The notes below the pieces were generated by a model. It had not been told where the DNA came from, ran no database searches, and worked only from the letters and a program-made list of their open reading frames with translations. 64,000 bases of DNA, taken from NCBI GenBank assembly GCA_021927905.1, contig BLLK01000051.1:930001-994000 (forward strand). The letters run 5' to 3'. Positions 20,734 through 31,180 of the stretch are shown in pieces. Every line of letters starts with the position of its first letter. The first letter of the stretch is position 1. Source of the stretch: Chaetoceros tenuissimus (Eukaryota > Bacillariophyta > Thalassiosirophyceae > Chaetocerotales > Chaetocerotaceae). Both the position numbers and the translations under genes were made by a program.

Positions 20734-20838
20734 GTGCCTGCGGCACACCGCCACAAAGTGGTAGAGGGCGAGTCGCTGCGCTCCTTTTACCGCCCTCTAA
20801 CACTTTGTGAACCTCTAACACTTTGTGGTGCCTGCGGC
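20734..20838. repeat. GC-rich hairpin with nested repeats inside the 1145-bp repeat
   Basis: The arm CACAAAGTGGTAGAGGGCG (20752-20770) is inverted at 20791-20809 with one mismatch. The second arm's motif CTCTAACACTTTGTG is repeated directly at 20813-20827. Outer GTGCCTGCGGC words occur in direct orientation at 20734-20744 and 20828-20838. Base composition is far richer in G+C than the surroundings. The same structure occurs at offset +3842. It could be a structured RNA, a small element or a regulatory site. Confidence 0.6.
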
Positions 20839-21491
20839 GCCCTAAAGAAAGGATGCACACGTACGCTGCGCGGCGGCGAACCCTTGGACTCTCCCGTGAT
20901 CAACTGATTGCTTGGTTTATCTGGCAAAATCTTGTAATTGTGTGTATAATTATTTTTGTGGTATGATTTGTACGCTATGTCATTGTGTAAATTTTTTCCT
21001 GGTATTCTTTGTACGTATGGGTCATCCTAAAAGTCTGTTGGGAAGAGCTTTTTACGTTGTATGGGAACAACTTTTTGCGATTTATGGACTGAGGTCCTTC
21101 CAATGACCAATGACACTGAATAAAATCTATACTGAAGTCACGAAGTCACCTAGTATCTGAAATCATGGCATTGCACTCTTGACACATACTTTATATTATG
21201 AGTTCAGAAATTAATTTAATCAGACAACTAGGCTTCAGTTGCTCAAGTGCACAGGCAGGTAGGATAGACCATCAAATTTTCGACAAATGAGAGGAGGAAA
21301 AATGACAATTTTCATTATTTATTATAAAGCTTATAATCAGGGATGGCACTATCTACGAGTTATTCCAAATAGAAAAATAAAAACTTGTTTCATTTATATT
21401 TCGTATTTTTTTTTTACTATATTGCTTGTCATTCACTGACAAAAATCCCACAAATGTTTCTATCCCAGTAACAACGAATATACACTCCTAT

Positions 21492-21637
21492 TTAAACCTC
21501 AACTTCTGGATCTTTCTCCGTTGTTGTCGCTTCTACAGGAGTTTCCGAAGTAGCTCCCTCTTCTGCAGGTGTCTCTGCTGGTTCACCTTCCTTTGCCTCT
21601 GCAGGTGCTTCACCTTCAGCAGCAGCTTCCTTTGCAT
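21492..21637 (-). pseudogene. Truncated 3' end of the MYB gene
   Basis: Within the left repeat copy, these bases encode the last ~48 residues of the MYB protein at 25334-26831 (glutamate- and alanine-rich, ending EKDPEVEV), including its stop codon. The frame is cut at 21637, where the TTTAGG array begins. There is no upstream MYB sequence, so the fragment is not a gene. Confidence 0.85.
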
Positions 21638-21659
21638 TAGGTTTAGGTTTAGGTTTAGG
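21637..21659. repeat. Telomere-like TTAGG(TTTAGG)3 array at a duplication junction
   Basis: Four tandem hexamer-like units (one short) lie exactly at the point where the left repeat copy stops matching the right copy. They resemble eukaryotic telomere repeats (TTAGGG, TTTAGGG) but lack the third G. Short interstitial telomere-like arrays often mark repaired breaks; chance microsatellite growth is the alternative. Confidence 0.7.
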
Positions 21660-24334
21660 TTATCGTTCTATTACACTTGAGCTTGCTACCACCGTTCCCA
21701 CTATGACGCCACTCCACTGGGGAGGACAGTGTTAGAAGATGTTTTGTAGCACGCCTCGGGACCATGATCACATAGGATGAGGAGTGCCGCACGTCACTTT
21801 GCGTGCCGCGTGCACTCGACCTCCTTTAGACGAGATCGGGGACACTGACGGAGAAAGGTGCTCCTATCCATGCCCCGGTTACAAAGAAGTCCTCTTGGCG
21901 AAGAAGACTCCTAGGGGTAGGTCACCAACCCACCACCAATTTGTAGAGCTGCTGCCGAGGCAGCTGCTCCACTGGTTCGATTATACACCCAATCTATTCC
22001 ATCTCCTATTACAAAAAAAAAAAAGAAAAGAAAAAAGAAAAAACGAAAAAACAAAACTCAAAAGTGCTTGGATTTGAAGATGTAGGTGCTCGAAGGATGA
22101 TGTGAGTTGCTTGTGTAAGGCAGTTTGGTACGTATCGGGATTTGGAGTCAAGGGTTGGAAGAATGTGTTTGCCATGTGGCATGTGATCGTTGAGCTGATA
22201 TTCCTCTAATTGTTGGTCCAATTGAGGCATTAATTTGATGTGTCATTTTGAGGAATTGTGATAGTGACAGTGACTAAGTTAGCTTTAGCTGCATATCGTG
22301 CAAATTTTGATTTTCCTGATAATCTAATCCTTGTGATATATATCTATTGCAGCTGCAATCGAGTGGCAGTTGTGCATAATACGAGTATGTGATGTTAACT
22401 ATGGTAGATGGTAGATGTTGATAGAAGCTAATGCCTTGTCGGATTTCGACAGAGATCCAAAGTCGAAGAGTGGGGTGAGGATAAAAAACGTTTGATTTTG
22501 GTTATTCCATGCTCATCTTTTGGCCACTATGGACGAACACTTTTTTCTCAGATATTGTTTTAATGAACACTTAAATTGGATTTATTGTACATCTGGATTC
22601 AAATATTGTATGCAGAAACTTTGTTGACATTTTCGTTGTGGAGTGGATTGCATTGCACCAGCGTCTTGACTGAATGCTTAATCTGTCTGACATAATCTTT
22701 TCTTTATGCCTTTATCTTTCATCAACAGAATATGGTGGTCAAGCTTTGAGTGCCGATTTTGTTTTTTCAACTTTGTGGATGTTTCTCTCTGCGCAGTTCA
22801 CTAATTTTTGCTTCGAATAAATGTCTGATACCTGATCTTATCTTCTTGAAATAGAGAGATGCTGTTTCTTACTTTCTCGAAATAGAGAGATGCTGTTTCG
22901 GAATTGGAGGTCAGTTAGATAAATGGTGACTGTAAATATGGCCTTTGGATATCGTTGGGGTTAGGTGTATATATTACTATGGTTCCTGAAATTTGCTTGA
23001 ACGGAGTATAAAAAGTTTAGAGTGTATCTTTCTCATTTGCTATTCCGCGTTTTGTGATGATCCAGTGATTGAAGAATTCTGCTTCCGTGGAGGCTAATGT
23101 TACTTGTTCTTTTTTTTTTTTTTTGCATTGCTGGGCATGTCAGAGGTGCACACACTATTGTTTCTATGACAAAGAATGTATGGTTGTGGTTATCAATGCA
23201 TTGGTGCTAGAGTGGCATAAGATATCATCTATGGACTGGACTCATTGTTAGACGAGAGAGCAATTTTAACTTGCGGACAGGACAGGAGGAGAGACTGCTT
23301 TTTGCATTCGTGCTGGAGGGAAGTAGGGACAAGCTAGAGTCGAGTCAGCGAAGTGGAGACGTGAGATATTTGATAGAAAGATGATGGCAAGAAGTCATGA
23401 GGAATTGAGTGAAGAATCAATAGTAGATGCCGACATTATTCAAAAAGGTTTGGTCTGTATTATTTGGTAAGTACGTAATGTTGTCCGTATGGTACCAGTA
23501 AGTGAAAATAGATAGTTGGGTCATGCAACGTGTCATGAACAACGCACTCGTCATGAGCGGAAAGGGAGAATGACAGAGCTATGAACATGACTTTGGAAAA
23601 GTTATGTGGGGAACCCGGAGGCGGGATACGACAGGAAGTGGAGCATGACAACAGTGAGGAGGAAGATGTGTCCTGGTCATGGAGAGAAAAAGGAAGCGTC
23701 ATGTAGACTGCTGTAAGTGAGTATGGTGAATGGTTGAGAGGAGTGCACAGCATGGGGTGCTTTTTTCTCGTCGGGGGGCGATGATGGCATGTGAACATCG
23801 TCCCACATGGGTATGCTAGGCTCTCGCCATTTGCAGATAAGTAAGTTATAGTTGTGTTGTGTTTTGGGGTAAGGGTGAAAAATAAAATAAAATAGATTAG
23901 TGACGTATGGAGCACATCATGAAGAGGGATGACGAGCGTGAGTCGTCATGACTGGAAAGCGAGAAGGGAATGGTGAGGTGCATGACGGGGGAGAGTTTAT
24001 GTGGGGAACCCGGAGGCGGGGTACAGTAGGGAGTGGATACGGACAACAGTGGAGAGGAAGATGTGTCCTGGTCATACAAAGAAAAAGAAAGCGTCATGTA
24101 GACAGCTGGAAGTGAGTATGGTGAGTGGTTGAGAGGAGTGCACAGCATGTGGTGCTTTTTTCTCGTCGGTGGTCGATGATGGCATGTGAACATCGTCCCA
24201 CATGGGTATGCTAGGCTCTCGCCATTTGCAGATAAGTAAGGTATAGTTGTGTTGTGTTTTGGGGTAAGGTTGAAAAAGAAAAAAAGGATAGAGTATGAAG
24301 GTAAAACAAAGGTATACACTGTACCGAGGGGAAG
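21660..24334. other. Gene-poor 2.7-kb insert between the repeat copies
   Basis: No supported gene. 21660-22010 is richer in G+C than its surroundings and ends in an A-rich tract (22012-22060), as a retroelement 3' end might. A 21-bp word occurs twice at 22848-22868 and 22879-22899. A T16-like run lies near 23110. A diverged 395-bp tandem repeat fills 23520-24285. Open frames at 21784, 23460 and 23897 show no known protein features and overlap the repeats. Confidence 0.55.
23520..24285. repeat. Two-unit tandem repeat, 395-bp period
   Basis: Words recur at exactly +395: 'ttatgtggggaacccggagg' at 23602 and 23997, 'gtgtcctggtcat' at 23668 and 24063, and 'gtatgctaggctctcgcc' at 23811 and 24206. 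Units differ by scattered substitutions, so the duplication is older than the perfect 1145-bp repeat. No coding function seen. Confidence 0.8.
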
Positions 24335-25479
24335 AGATAATGAGATAGGTGCAAGAGTTTTCTGAGTTTTAACTACCGTTGTTTTTGTTTTATTTGAAGT
24401 TGGATTATTTGAACTTACTGCAATACCGTACAAATACCGAGCGCTGAGGGATTCATGGGCATATTCTCTTATTACAACGTTGTATAAAACAACCACCTTT
24501 TCTCTTTTCTATCTCTTTCTATTTGTATCTTGTATTCAAGTACGTACGTAGTTTTAATCCAATGTCTGTCTCTAAGTGCCTGCGGCACACCGCCACAAAG
24601 TGGTAGAGGGCGAGTCGCTGCGCTCCTTTTACCGCCCTCTAACACTTTGTGAACCTCTAACACTTTGTGGTGCCTGCGGCGCCCTAAAGAAAGGATGCAC
24701 ACGTACGCTGCGCGGCGGCGAACCCTTGGACTCTCCCGTGATCAACTGATTGCTTGGTTTATCTGGCAAAATCTTGTAATTGTGTGTATAATTATTTTTG
24801 TGGTATGATTTGTACGCTATGTCATTGTGTAAATTTTTTCCTGGTATTCTTTGTACGTATGGGTCATCCTAAAAGTCTGTTGGGAAGAGCTTTTTACGTT
24901 GTATGGGAACAACTTTTTGCGATTTATGGACTGAGGTCCTTCCAATGACCAATGACACTGAATAAAATCTATACTGAAGTCACGAAGTCACCTAGTATCT
25001 GAAATCATGGCATTGCACTCTTGACACATACTTTATATTATGAGTTCAGAAATTAATTTAATCAGACAACTAGGCTTCAGTTGCTCAAGTGCACAGGCAG
25101 GTAGGATAGACCATCAAATTTTCGACAAATGAGAGGAGGAAAAATGACAATTTTCATTATTTATTATAAAGCTTATAATCAGGGATGGCACTATCTACGA
25201 GTTATTCCAAATAGAAAAATAAAAACTTGTTTCATTTATATTTCGTATTTTTTTTTTACTATATTGCTTGTCATTCACTGACAAAAATCCCACAAATGTT
25301 TCTATCCCAGTAACAACGAATATACACTCCTATTTAAACCTCAACTTCTGGATCTTTCTCCGTTGTTGTCGCTTCTACAGGAGTTTCCGAAGTAGCTCCC
25401 TCTTCTGCAGGTGTCTCTGCTGGTTCACCTTCCTTTGCCTCTGCAGGTGCTTCACCTTCAGCAGCAGCTTCCTTTGCAT
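24335..25479. repeat. Perfect 1145-bp direct repeat, right copy
   Basis: Identical to 20493-21637. This copy is continuous with the intact MYB gene: its last 146 bases are the gene's 3' coding end, and the bases before that are the gene's downstream spacer. It is the likely source copy. Confidence 0.9.
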
Positions 25480-26831
25480 CCTCGACAGGTGGCACAGCAT
25501 AACCAGGATGTCCATATGGATATTGTCCTGTATAATTTGGTTCTTGAGCATATCCTTGTGGTGGAGGATAGTAACCTTCAGCACCAGGGATTGGTGGTGC
25601 GAGAAGTGGAGGAGGAGGATTGGTAGTCTGCGAATAGGTAGCCCCAGGAGTAGAATTGTTGAAATTCTTATTTGGTACAATCTGTCCTTGCTTATTGACC
25701 ATAAGCTGCACCTGTTGAATAGCAGCAGCAATCAACTTTTCTTGTCCATGAGTTTGGAATTTTCTTTGGATCGTGGAATACCAATGATTTTTGATATCAT
25801 TATCTGATCGACCTGGAAGCTGTTTGGCAATATTCGCCCATCTATTTCCATGGTGTTCATGAAGAGCAATCAATATCGCTTCTTCATCGTCAGACCATTC
25901 ACCCTTTTTCAAATTAGGATCAAGATGGTTGACATAGCGTTCACGACATTGTTTTCCTTGACGACCAGGAAGATGTGAAGCAATCTTAGCCCATTTTCTA
26001 CCATAGAGCGCACGCTTTTCACGAAGGATAGCATCTTCTTCTGGAGTCCAAGATCCCTTTCCTTTGATTGATGGTGGTTTCGACATGCTATTCCATTTCT
26101 GAAGACAGTCGAATGAACTTTTATCTGGGAAAGTATTTGCAATATCTGTCCATCTAGGCGCATCTGTTTATCAAGTGAGTAGAAAAAAAGAGTTAGAAAA
26201 GATTGGATTCAGTCCATATTCATATTCAATAACAACCATGGCATGATCCTTTTTCTTCTGCAGTAATCTAATACCTTTTCACAGATAGGATACATACACA
26301 CTTGGCGACAATCATTGACATTCAAATTCAATACTTACTGTTTGGATACTGGGACACCAATAGCTTGAGGTTAGCAACTTCTTCATCAGTCCATCCATCA
26401 TCATCGAGTCCCATGGTAACCTTCATCTTCTTGACAGAAGTATCTTCTGTAGCATCAGCTACCTCAGCAGCAGGTCTCTTTTTACTCGGATCAGCAATCT
26501 CCATAATTTTCAACTTGGCATATCTCTGCAAACAATGAATGGCAGTCTTGGAAGGGAATTTCTCCGCGATCTCATCCCAGCAAGATGCGCAATCATCATC
26601 TAACAAATCTGCTCCTGCATCTTTGGACTTTAGAACTTCATTGACATATGCCATGAGAGCTGATTCATCATTGGAGGTCCAAGAAGAGGATGCAGCAGCT
26701 GCTGTCATCTCAGCATCTCCAGATGCTTCACTAGTGTTCGCAATTTGTCCAGCTGCAGATTCAGCAAGTGTTACTGCTGCTTCTTCCGTTGCAGCAGTTT
26801 CATCGTTCATAGGTTCTACCTTTTCTGACAT
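25334..26831 (-). CDS. Four-repeat MYB/SANT transcription factor, two exons
   Basis: Exon 1 is 26831-26339; the intron begins GTAAGT and ends GATAAACAG at 26164; exon 2 is 26163-25334. The joined protein is 440 residues. Four MYB/SANT units follow in order: SSWTSNDESALMAYV (~50), DDGWTDEEVANLKLL (~145, spanning the splice), GSWTPEEDAILREKRALYG (~200) and GEWSDDEEAILIALHEHHG (~250). The last two have the classical W spacing and end QCRERYVNHLDP and DNDIKNHWYSTIQRK, so they match R2 and R3 of animal MYB and should bind DNA. The tail is Pro/Gln/Tyr-rich and then Glu/Ala-rich, a likely activation region. It acts in the nucleus. The 3' end is duplicated at 21492-21637. Upstream lies a 193-bp tandem duplication. 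Confidence 0.9.
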
Positions 26832-27628
26832 GTTATTTTTAAAAGACAGAATTGAAAAGTGTTGCTTTATAACGTTTGTAAAGAAAGGGTTAGGATTCAG
26901 TTGAAAGATGTTACCGTCTCTTGAATGAGATAACGCTTTTATGTGAGTGGAAGGCTGCCTTTCCTTCCAGCGGTTTGCTTGAGCGGTTGGAGTTGAACAA
27001 CGCGGTCCTGTGTTGGTTTACAAAAATAGCGTCGTGTACGTATCTGCTTGGTAAATGACTCGTAACTGTCGTCATTTTTGAAAATGGAACAAAGGAATTA
27101 GAAATGAAAGGTAGGTTGGAAAATATACATATTTAAAAACCATCTCGATAGTCGATATAATAAAAAATTGAATGAGCGGTTGGAGTTGAACAACGCGGTC
27201 CTGTGTTGGTTTACAAAAATAGCGTCGTGTACGTATCTGCTTGGTAAATGACTCGTAACTGTCGTCATTTTTGAAAATGGAACAAAGGAATTAGAAATGA
27301 AAGGTAGGTTGGAAAATATACATATTTAAAAACCATCTCGATAATATAATAAAAAATCATTTACTTTCCTAACGGTTCCTGCCTTTAGAAAATGTCAAAA
27401 TGTCAAAAAATATAAGACAAGTAAGAGAAGGGAAGCAAAGAGAGAAATAGTTTTTACAGCTGACGTCATCAGACACAACATCGAGAAAGATCTCTTGGCT
27501 TGTGACAACCTCTCTCTTTTTTGCTGCTGAAAAATGTGAGGCAATGTGCTAATGCAACTCCTACTTCCATCATTCTTTCATTCTCTTTCTATCTCAAGAA
27601 AGTTTTACACATTTAATTAAAATAGAAT
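26832..27628. other. Divergent promoter region with tandem duplication
   Basis: Spacer between the MYB start and the quinone reductase start. It contains the 193-bp tandem duplication at 26981-27356 and an AT-rich stretch after it. No gene seen. Confidence 0.5.
26981..27356. repeat. 193-bp tandem duplication in a shared promoter region
   Basis: 'gagcggttggagttgaacaa' and the following ~170 bases occur at 26981 and again at 27174, essentially identical until 'catctcgata', after which the second copy lacks a few bases (gtcgat). The spacing is 193 bases. The duplication doubles any regulatory sites for the flanking divergent genes, including a 'gactcgtaactgtcgtcat' stretch. Confidence 0.85.
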
Positions 27629-28844
27629 ATGTTTTCCCTAGCTTCCAGACGCGTCGCTTCCAATGTAACCAAGGCTTCTCCAGCCTTTGCTTCTTTCAGA
27701 TTCATGTCTTCTCTTCCATCGACCATGAGAGTAAGTGAGATAAAGTCACCGCTGTTAATTGCTAGCATATAATCATATATGAATTGCCCATATATCTTTT
27801 TCATAACATATCCCATCTCACACAAAAATCATCCCATCATAGGCAGCAGTTGTAAGAGAAACAGGAGATGCACATGCACTCAAGCTCGAACACGACTTCC
27901 CAACCCCTGAATTAAAGGCTGGAGGAGTAATCGTTAAAAACAAATACGCAGGAATCAACTTCATCGATACCTACCACCGTAAAGGATTGTATGCAAGAGA
28001 CCTTCCATTTGTAGGAGGACAAGAAGGAGGTGGAGAAGTTGCAGCTGTTTCCGAGGAGGCAGCAGCACAGGGAATCAAAGTGGGTGACCGTGTGGCATAT
28101 TCTGTATTTGGATCCTATGCGGAGTACACTGCTGTTCCAGCTGCGAAATTGTTGCCTGTGCCTGATGGTGTTGATATTGATGTGGCAACTTCCTGTGTGG
28201 TACAGGGTATGACTGCTCATTATCTTGTTTCTTCTGCACATGCAGATTTGATCAAGCCTGGTGAGTGGTGTCTTATTCATGGAGTTGGAGGAGGAACCTG
28301 TCAGTGGGCAGCTCAGATGGCAAAGATTAGAGGATACAAAGTGATTGGAACTTGTTCCAAGGGTAAGGAAGATGTCTGTAAGAATCTTGGATGTGATGAA
28401 TTGATTGCTTTGGATGAAGTTCCAGGAACTGCTTATGAGGATTATGAATCCATGGATATTGTACAGAGAGTAATGGAAGTTACCAATGGAGAAGGATGTA
28501 AGGCTGTTATTGATGGAATTGGAAAGAGCACCGTTGACATTTCCATCAATTCACTTGCACACAGAGGAATCTTTGTTTCCTTTGGAAATGCATCGGGAGC
28601 TGTTCCTGCATTCCCAGTTTTGAGATTGATTGGAAAGTCAGCATACGTTACCAGACCAAAGCTTTTGGATTACACTACTAATAGAGAAGAACTTCTTTGG
28701 CGTTCAAATGAAGTATTTGGATGGTTGAAGGAAGGAAAGCTTAATGTCAAGGTTGATACTACTTTCCCTCTGGAACAAGCTGCTGAGGGACACTTGTATC
28801 TCGAGGCTGGAAAGTCCAAGGGTAAGGTATTGTACGAAATCTAA
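27629..28844 (+). CDS. Quinone oxidoreductase (zinc-free MDR family), mitochondrial presequence
   Basis: Exon 1 is 27629-27730 (MFSLASRRVASNVTKASPAF...STMR); the intron begins GTAAGT and ends CATCATAG at 27842; exon 2 is 27843-28844. The product is 367 residues. The first ~34 residues are basic with Ser/Ala and no acid, a mitochondrial targeting peptide. The body is the quinone reductase type of medium-chain dehydrogenase: KYAGINFIDTYHRKGLY, GGQEGGGEVAAV, the nucleotide loop HGVGGGTCQWAAQMAK and GYKVIGTCSK. No structural or catalytic zinc ligands are present. The enzyme reduces quinones with NADPH. It diverges from the MYB gene over a duplicated promoter segment. Confidence 0.9.
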
Positions 28845-29119
28845 ATGAAAATGGAAAAGTGATTTCGAAATAATTTTGAGTAATGAAAGTTATAAAAATA
28901 TTACTTGGAATATATGCATTGTGATGTATTTACAATGCTTCTTTTCATCCGCACCAATTACTTGTAACAATAAAACAAGACGCAAGCTACCACGGCTTCA
29001 GTTATTTCTACAAAAATAAAGTAGTTTTTCACTTTCTCAAAAGTTATGATTTCTGTATTATCTCTTATGTATTATGACGATAGTTTTTCATATGTTTCTT
29101 ATGCTATAATATTCAGAAG

Positions 29120-31180
29120 CTAGCCTTTGGTTGATTTCGCAGTGCCCATACTCATATTGTCCAGTTCCCTAGAGACATCTGACAAGACATCACTGTAGAC
29201 GGACTCTTTCTTCATTCGAGATATTGACTCAAATTTTTGTCGGGTGATGGCATTTACTGAATAGTCAGCGTCCGAGAGGTCTGACATCATTGTCTTTGTA
29301 GAATTTTGATGTTGGTTCAGATAATTTGAATTATGATGTTGGTTCAGATAATTTGAATTATGATGTTGTCTAGAACTATAGTGGTTGTCATGCAGGTCCA
29401 CATTGCGGTTGTTGCGACTGTTGACTGTCATATTACTAGATTGACTTTGATTATGCATTTGTGTGAGGTGTGAGTTCAAACTAGGACGAGCTTCTGAATA
29501 GCTTGATCCATTTCTAGGACTAGGATTGCACGCTTCATTCTCCTTGATACTATTTGGGAGAGTAGGAAGTTTTTGAAATACCGAATCGATATCAGTAGGC
29601 ATCATGTTCTCAAGTATATTCGATTCAAATGGGAGAAGCGAATCTTTTACAAGAGATTTATCAGAGTGCTTGAGCATAGTGGTGTTTCCAATTATGCCAC
29701 TGTCTCGAATATCGAGAGGCTCAAGATCATGCAATCCATGGCTGTGACTATTCATACTTTCATCATCAAACTTTAGAGAATTTTGAGCCCAAGATGATTG
29801 ATGAGTATCCATTGCTGTAGAAAATAGTTCAGTAAAGTCATCCCTATTGTCGAAGCTAGGGTCACGCTTTCTTCTATGATGATCGCTCTTTTCTTCTGAT
29901 GCAACACTATAAGTATCGTTGCCATTACTTGGAAGTTTACCCATGTATGCGTTGACCGAATTGTTGTACTCTTCCTTTGTCATATTATCAAATTTGGAAT
30001 TTTGACCATAGTTGAGATTATTTCCAAAATCATTGTTGATCCCATATGCTTGGTTTAGGATATCTTTAGGACGAGCCTCTCTAGACATTGCAATCCTTAC
30101 ATCAGCTTCCTTCGCCTCTGCTTCCAGTCTCGCTTGAGCTTGTTGTAGCTCTTCAATTTCTTTCTGGATTTGATCCTTGAGTTCTTGAGCAGATAATTTC
30201 CTTTTCAATCTGCTACCTCCGTCAGCTGATGGAGGACGAGACGATTTTCTACTGCCAGACTGGGATGATTCCACTTGAGCCTCTGAAGAATGAGCAGATG
30301 AATGAGGCATTGGCTGCATTTCATCATGAGGATATTGAGCATGATTAAAGGAAAATCTCCGATCTTGCTGTTGCGATGTAACATTCATTGGAATAGGCAT
30401 AGAGCTAGACCTTTCATACTGAAAATTATTTGAAGAAATTTGTTGCATCGGCTGCGGCTGTTGGGGCATTTGCATATCATGCATTCCATATCCGCCCGAA
30501 ATGACGGGGAGCGGTTGTGGCTGAGCCATGGAGGGAACAGAATCTCCCTGAGTCATTTTCATGATAGACATTGGCAAATATGCATTCAAAGCCTGATGTG
30601 CCGTGATTGCAGCTTGTTGCTGCTCTTGTAACAATTCTCTACTGAGATCGTCGGCCTTCAGCTTACTTTCCCTCCTAGAAGAGTCATCTCCCTTTTCTAA
30701 ATTTTCCGCTTCTTGTTGGTACTTCATTTGTAAGTCCAGCTTTTTAACAAAAGGAAGAACTTCTGGTGTCCTTTCTCTTAAACATTGTGAAGCCTTTTCT
30801 CTAGCTTTCTTATCTCCTATGTCACTCCATGTGCCACCACCAGGTTGGTTCGAGTCTTTCTTGCTTTGTTGCAGGAAGCGACCAGGGGGCTGAAGTCCTC
30901 GCCAAATAGTAACTACCTCCTTGGAGACCATAGGCTTCTCACTCTTGGTAGCGGCTAAGTATCTAAGCTTGTGGCCATTGACTAGTTGACGGAAGCGAAT
31001 ATTTCCAATGTGATTGTTGGTTCCTCCTCCTCGACCACACATTACATCGTTGACCCCAGGCACCTGAATATCGGTCAGCTGCTGCTGAGACTCGACTATA
31101 GGCTGCACGCCCCTCAGTTGAGGCGGCATGGCCATACCTGGATACATTTGCTGCATCATCTCGTCGCTTTCTTCGTACAT
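29120..31180 (-). CDS. Diatom-type regulator with MCGRGGG (DUF6824) domain
   Basis: A 686-residue frame from the ATG at 31180 (MYEESDEMMQQMYPGM). In-frame codons run further upstream but contain no earlier ATG. Residues ~40-155 hold the domain GVNDVMCGRGGGTNNHIGN...FRQLVNGHKLRYLAA...GGGTWSDIGDKKAREKASQCLRE. This matches the stramenopile DUF6824 family, widespread in diatoms and likely DNA-binding. The rest is low-complexity and rich in Gln, Asn and Ser, with a coiled-coil stretch near 325-370 (ELKDQIQKEIEELQQ). It includes a short tandem repeat (YLNQHHNSN) near residue 625. A nuclear role is likely; targets unknown. Confidence 0.75.
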   Translation of the reverse strand: MYEESDEMMQQMYPGMAMPPQLRGVQPIVESQQQLTDIQVPGVNDVMCGRGGGTNNHIGNIRFRQLVNGHKLRYLAATKSEKPMVSKEVVTIWRGLQPPGRFLQQSKKDSNQPGGGTWSDIGDKKAREKASQCLRERTPEVLPFVKKLDLQMKYQQEAENLEKGDDSSRRESKLKADDLSRELLQEQQQAAITAHQALNAYLPMSIMKMTQGDSVPSMAQPQPLPVISGGYGMHDMQMPQQPQPMQQISSNNFQYERSSSMPIPMNVTSQQQDRRFSFNHAQYPHDEMQPMPHSSAHSSEAQVESSQSGSRKSSRPPSADGGSRLKRKLSAQELKDQIQKEIEELQQAQARLEAEAKEADVRIAMSREARPKDILNQAYGINNDFGNNLNYGQNSKFDNMTKEEYNNSVNAYMGKLPSNGNDTYSVASEEKSDHHRRKRDPSFDNRDDFTELFSTAMDTHQSSWAQNSLKFDDESMNSHSHGLHDLEPLDIRDSGIIGNTTMLKHSDKSLVKDSLLPFESNILENMMPTDIDSVFQKLPTLPNSIKENEACNPSPRNGSSYSEARPSLNSHLTQMHNQSQSSNMTVNSRNNRNVDLHDNHYSSRQHHNSNYLNQHHNSNYLNQHQNSTKTMMSDLSDADYSVNAITRQKFESISRMKKESVYSDVLSDVSRELDNMSMGTAKSTKG

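Larger units (their letters stand above)
20493..21637. repeat. Perfect 1145-bp direct repeat, left copy
   Basis: This block recurs at 24335-25479 with a constant offset of 3842 bases and no difference that I could find. Its right part is the 3' end of the MYB gene; its left part is a spacer with a GC-rich, hairpin-forming island at about 20730-20885. Left flanks differ (copy 1 'gaac', copy 2 'gggg'). On the right, copy 1 breaks into a TTTAGG array while copy 2 continues in the MYB gene. Copy 1 is therefore the derived one. Confidence 0.9.

Noticed and set aside
21968-21982. tRNA-like 'ggttcgattata' word
   Set aside because: No matching acceptor stem, anticodon arm or D-arm around it.
21784-22077. 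97-codon frame in the insert
   Set aside because: It begins at a non-ATG codon and ends in the A-rich tract; no protein family recognised.
23460-24496. Two related long frames on the minus strand
   Set aside because: Their similarity is explained by the 395-bp tandem DNA repeat, and they have no protein-like features.
20493-25479. LTR retrotransposon (1145-bp repeats as LTRs)
   Set aside because: The repeat ends inside MYB coding DNA, there is no primer-binding site or polyprotein in the insert, and no flanking target duplication.
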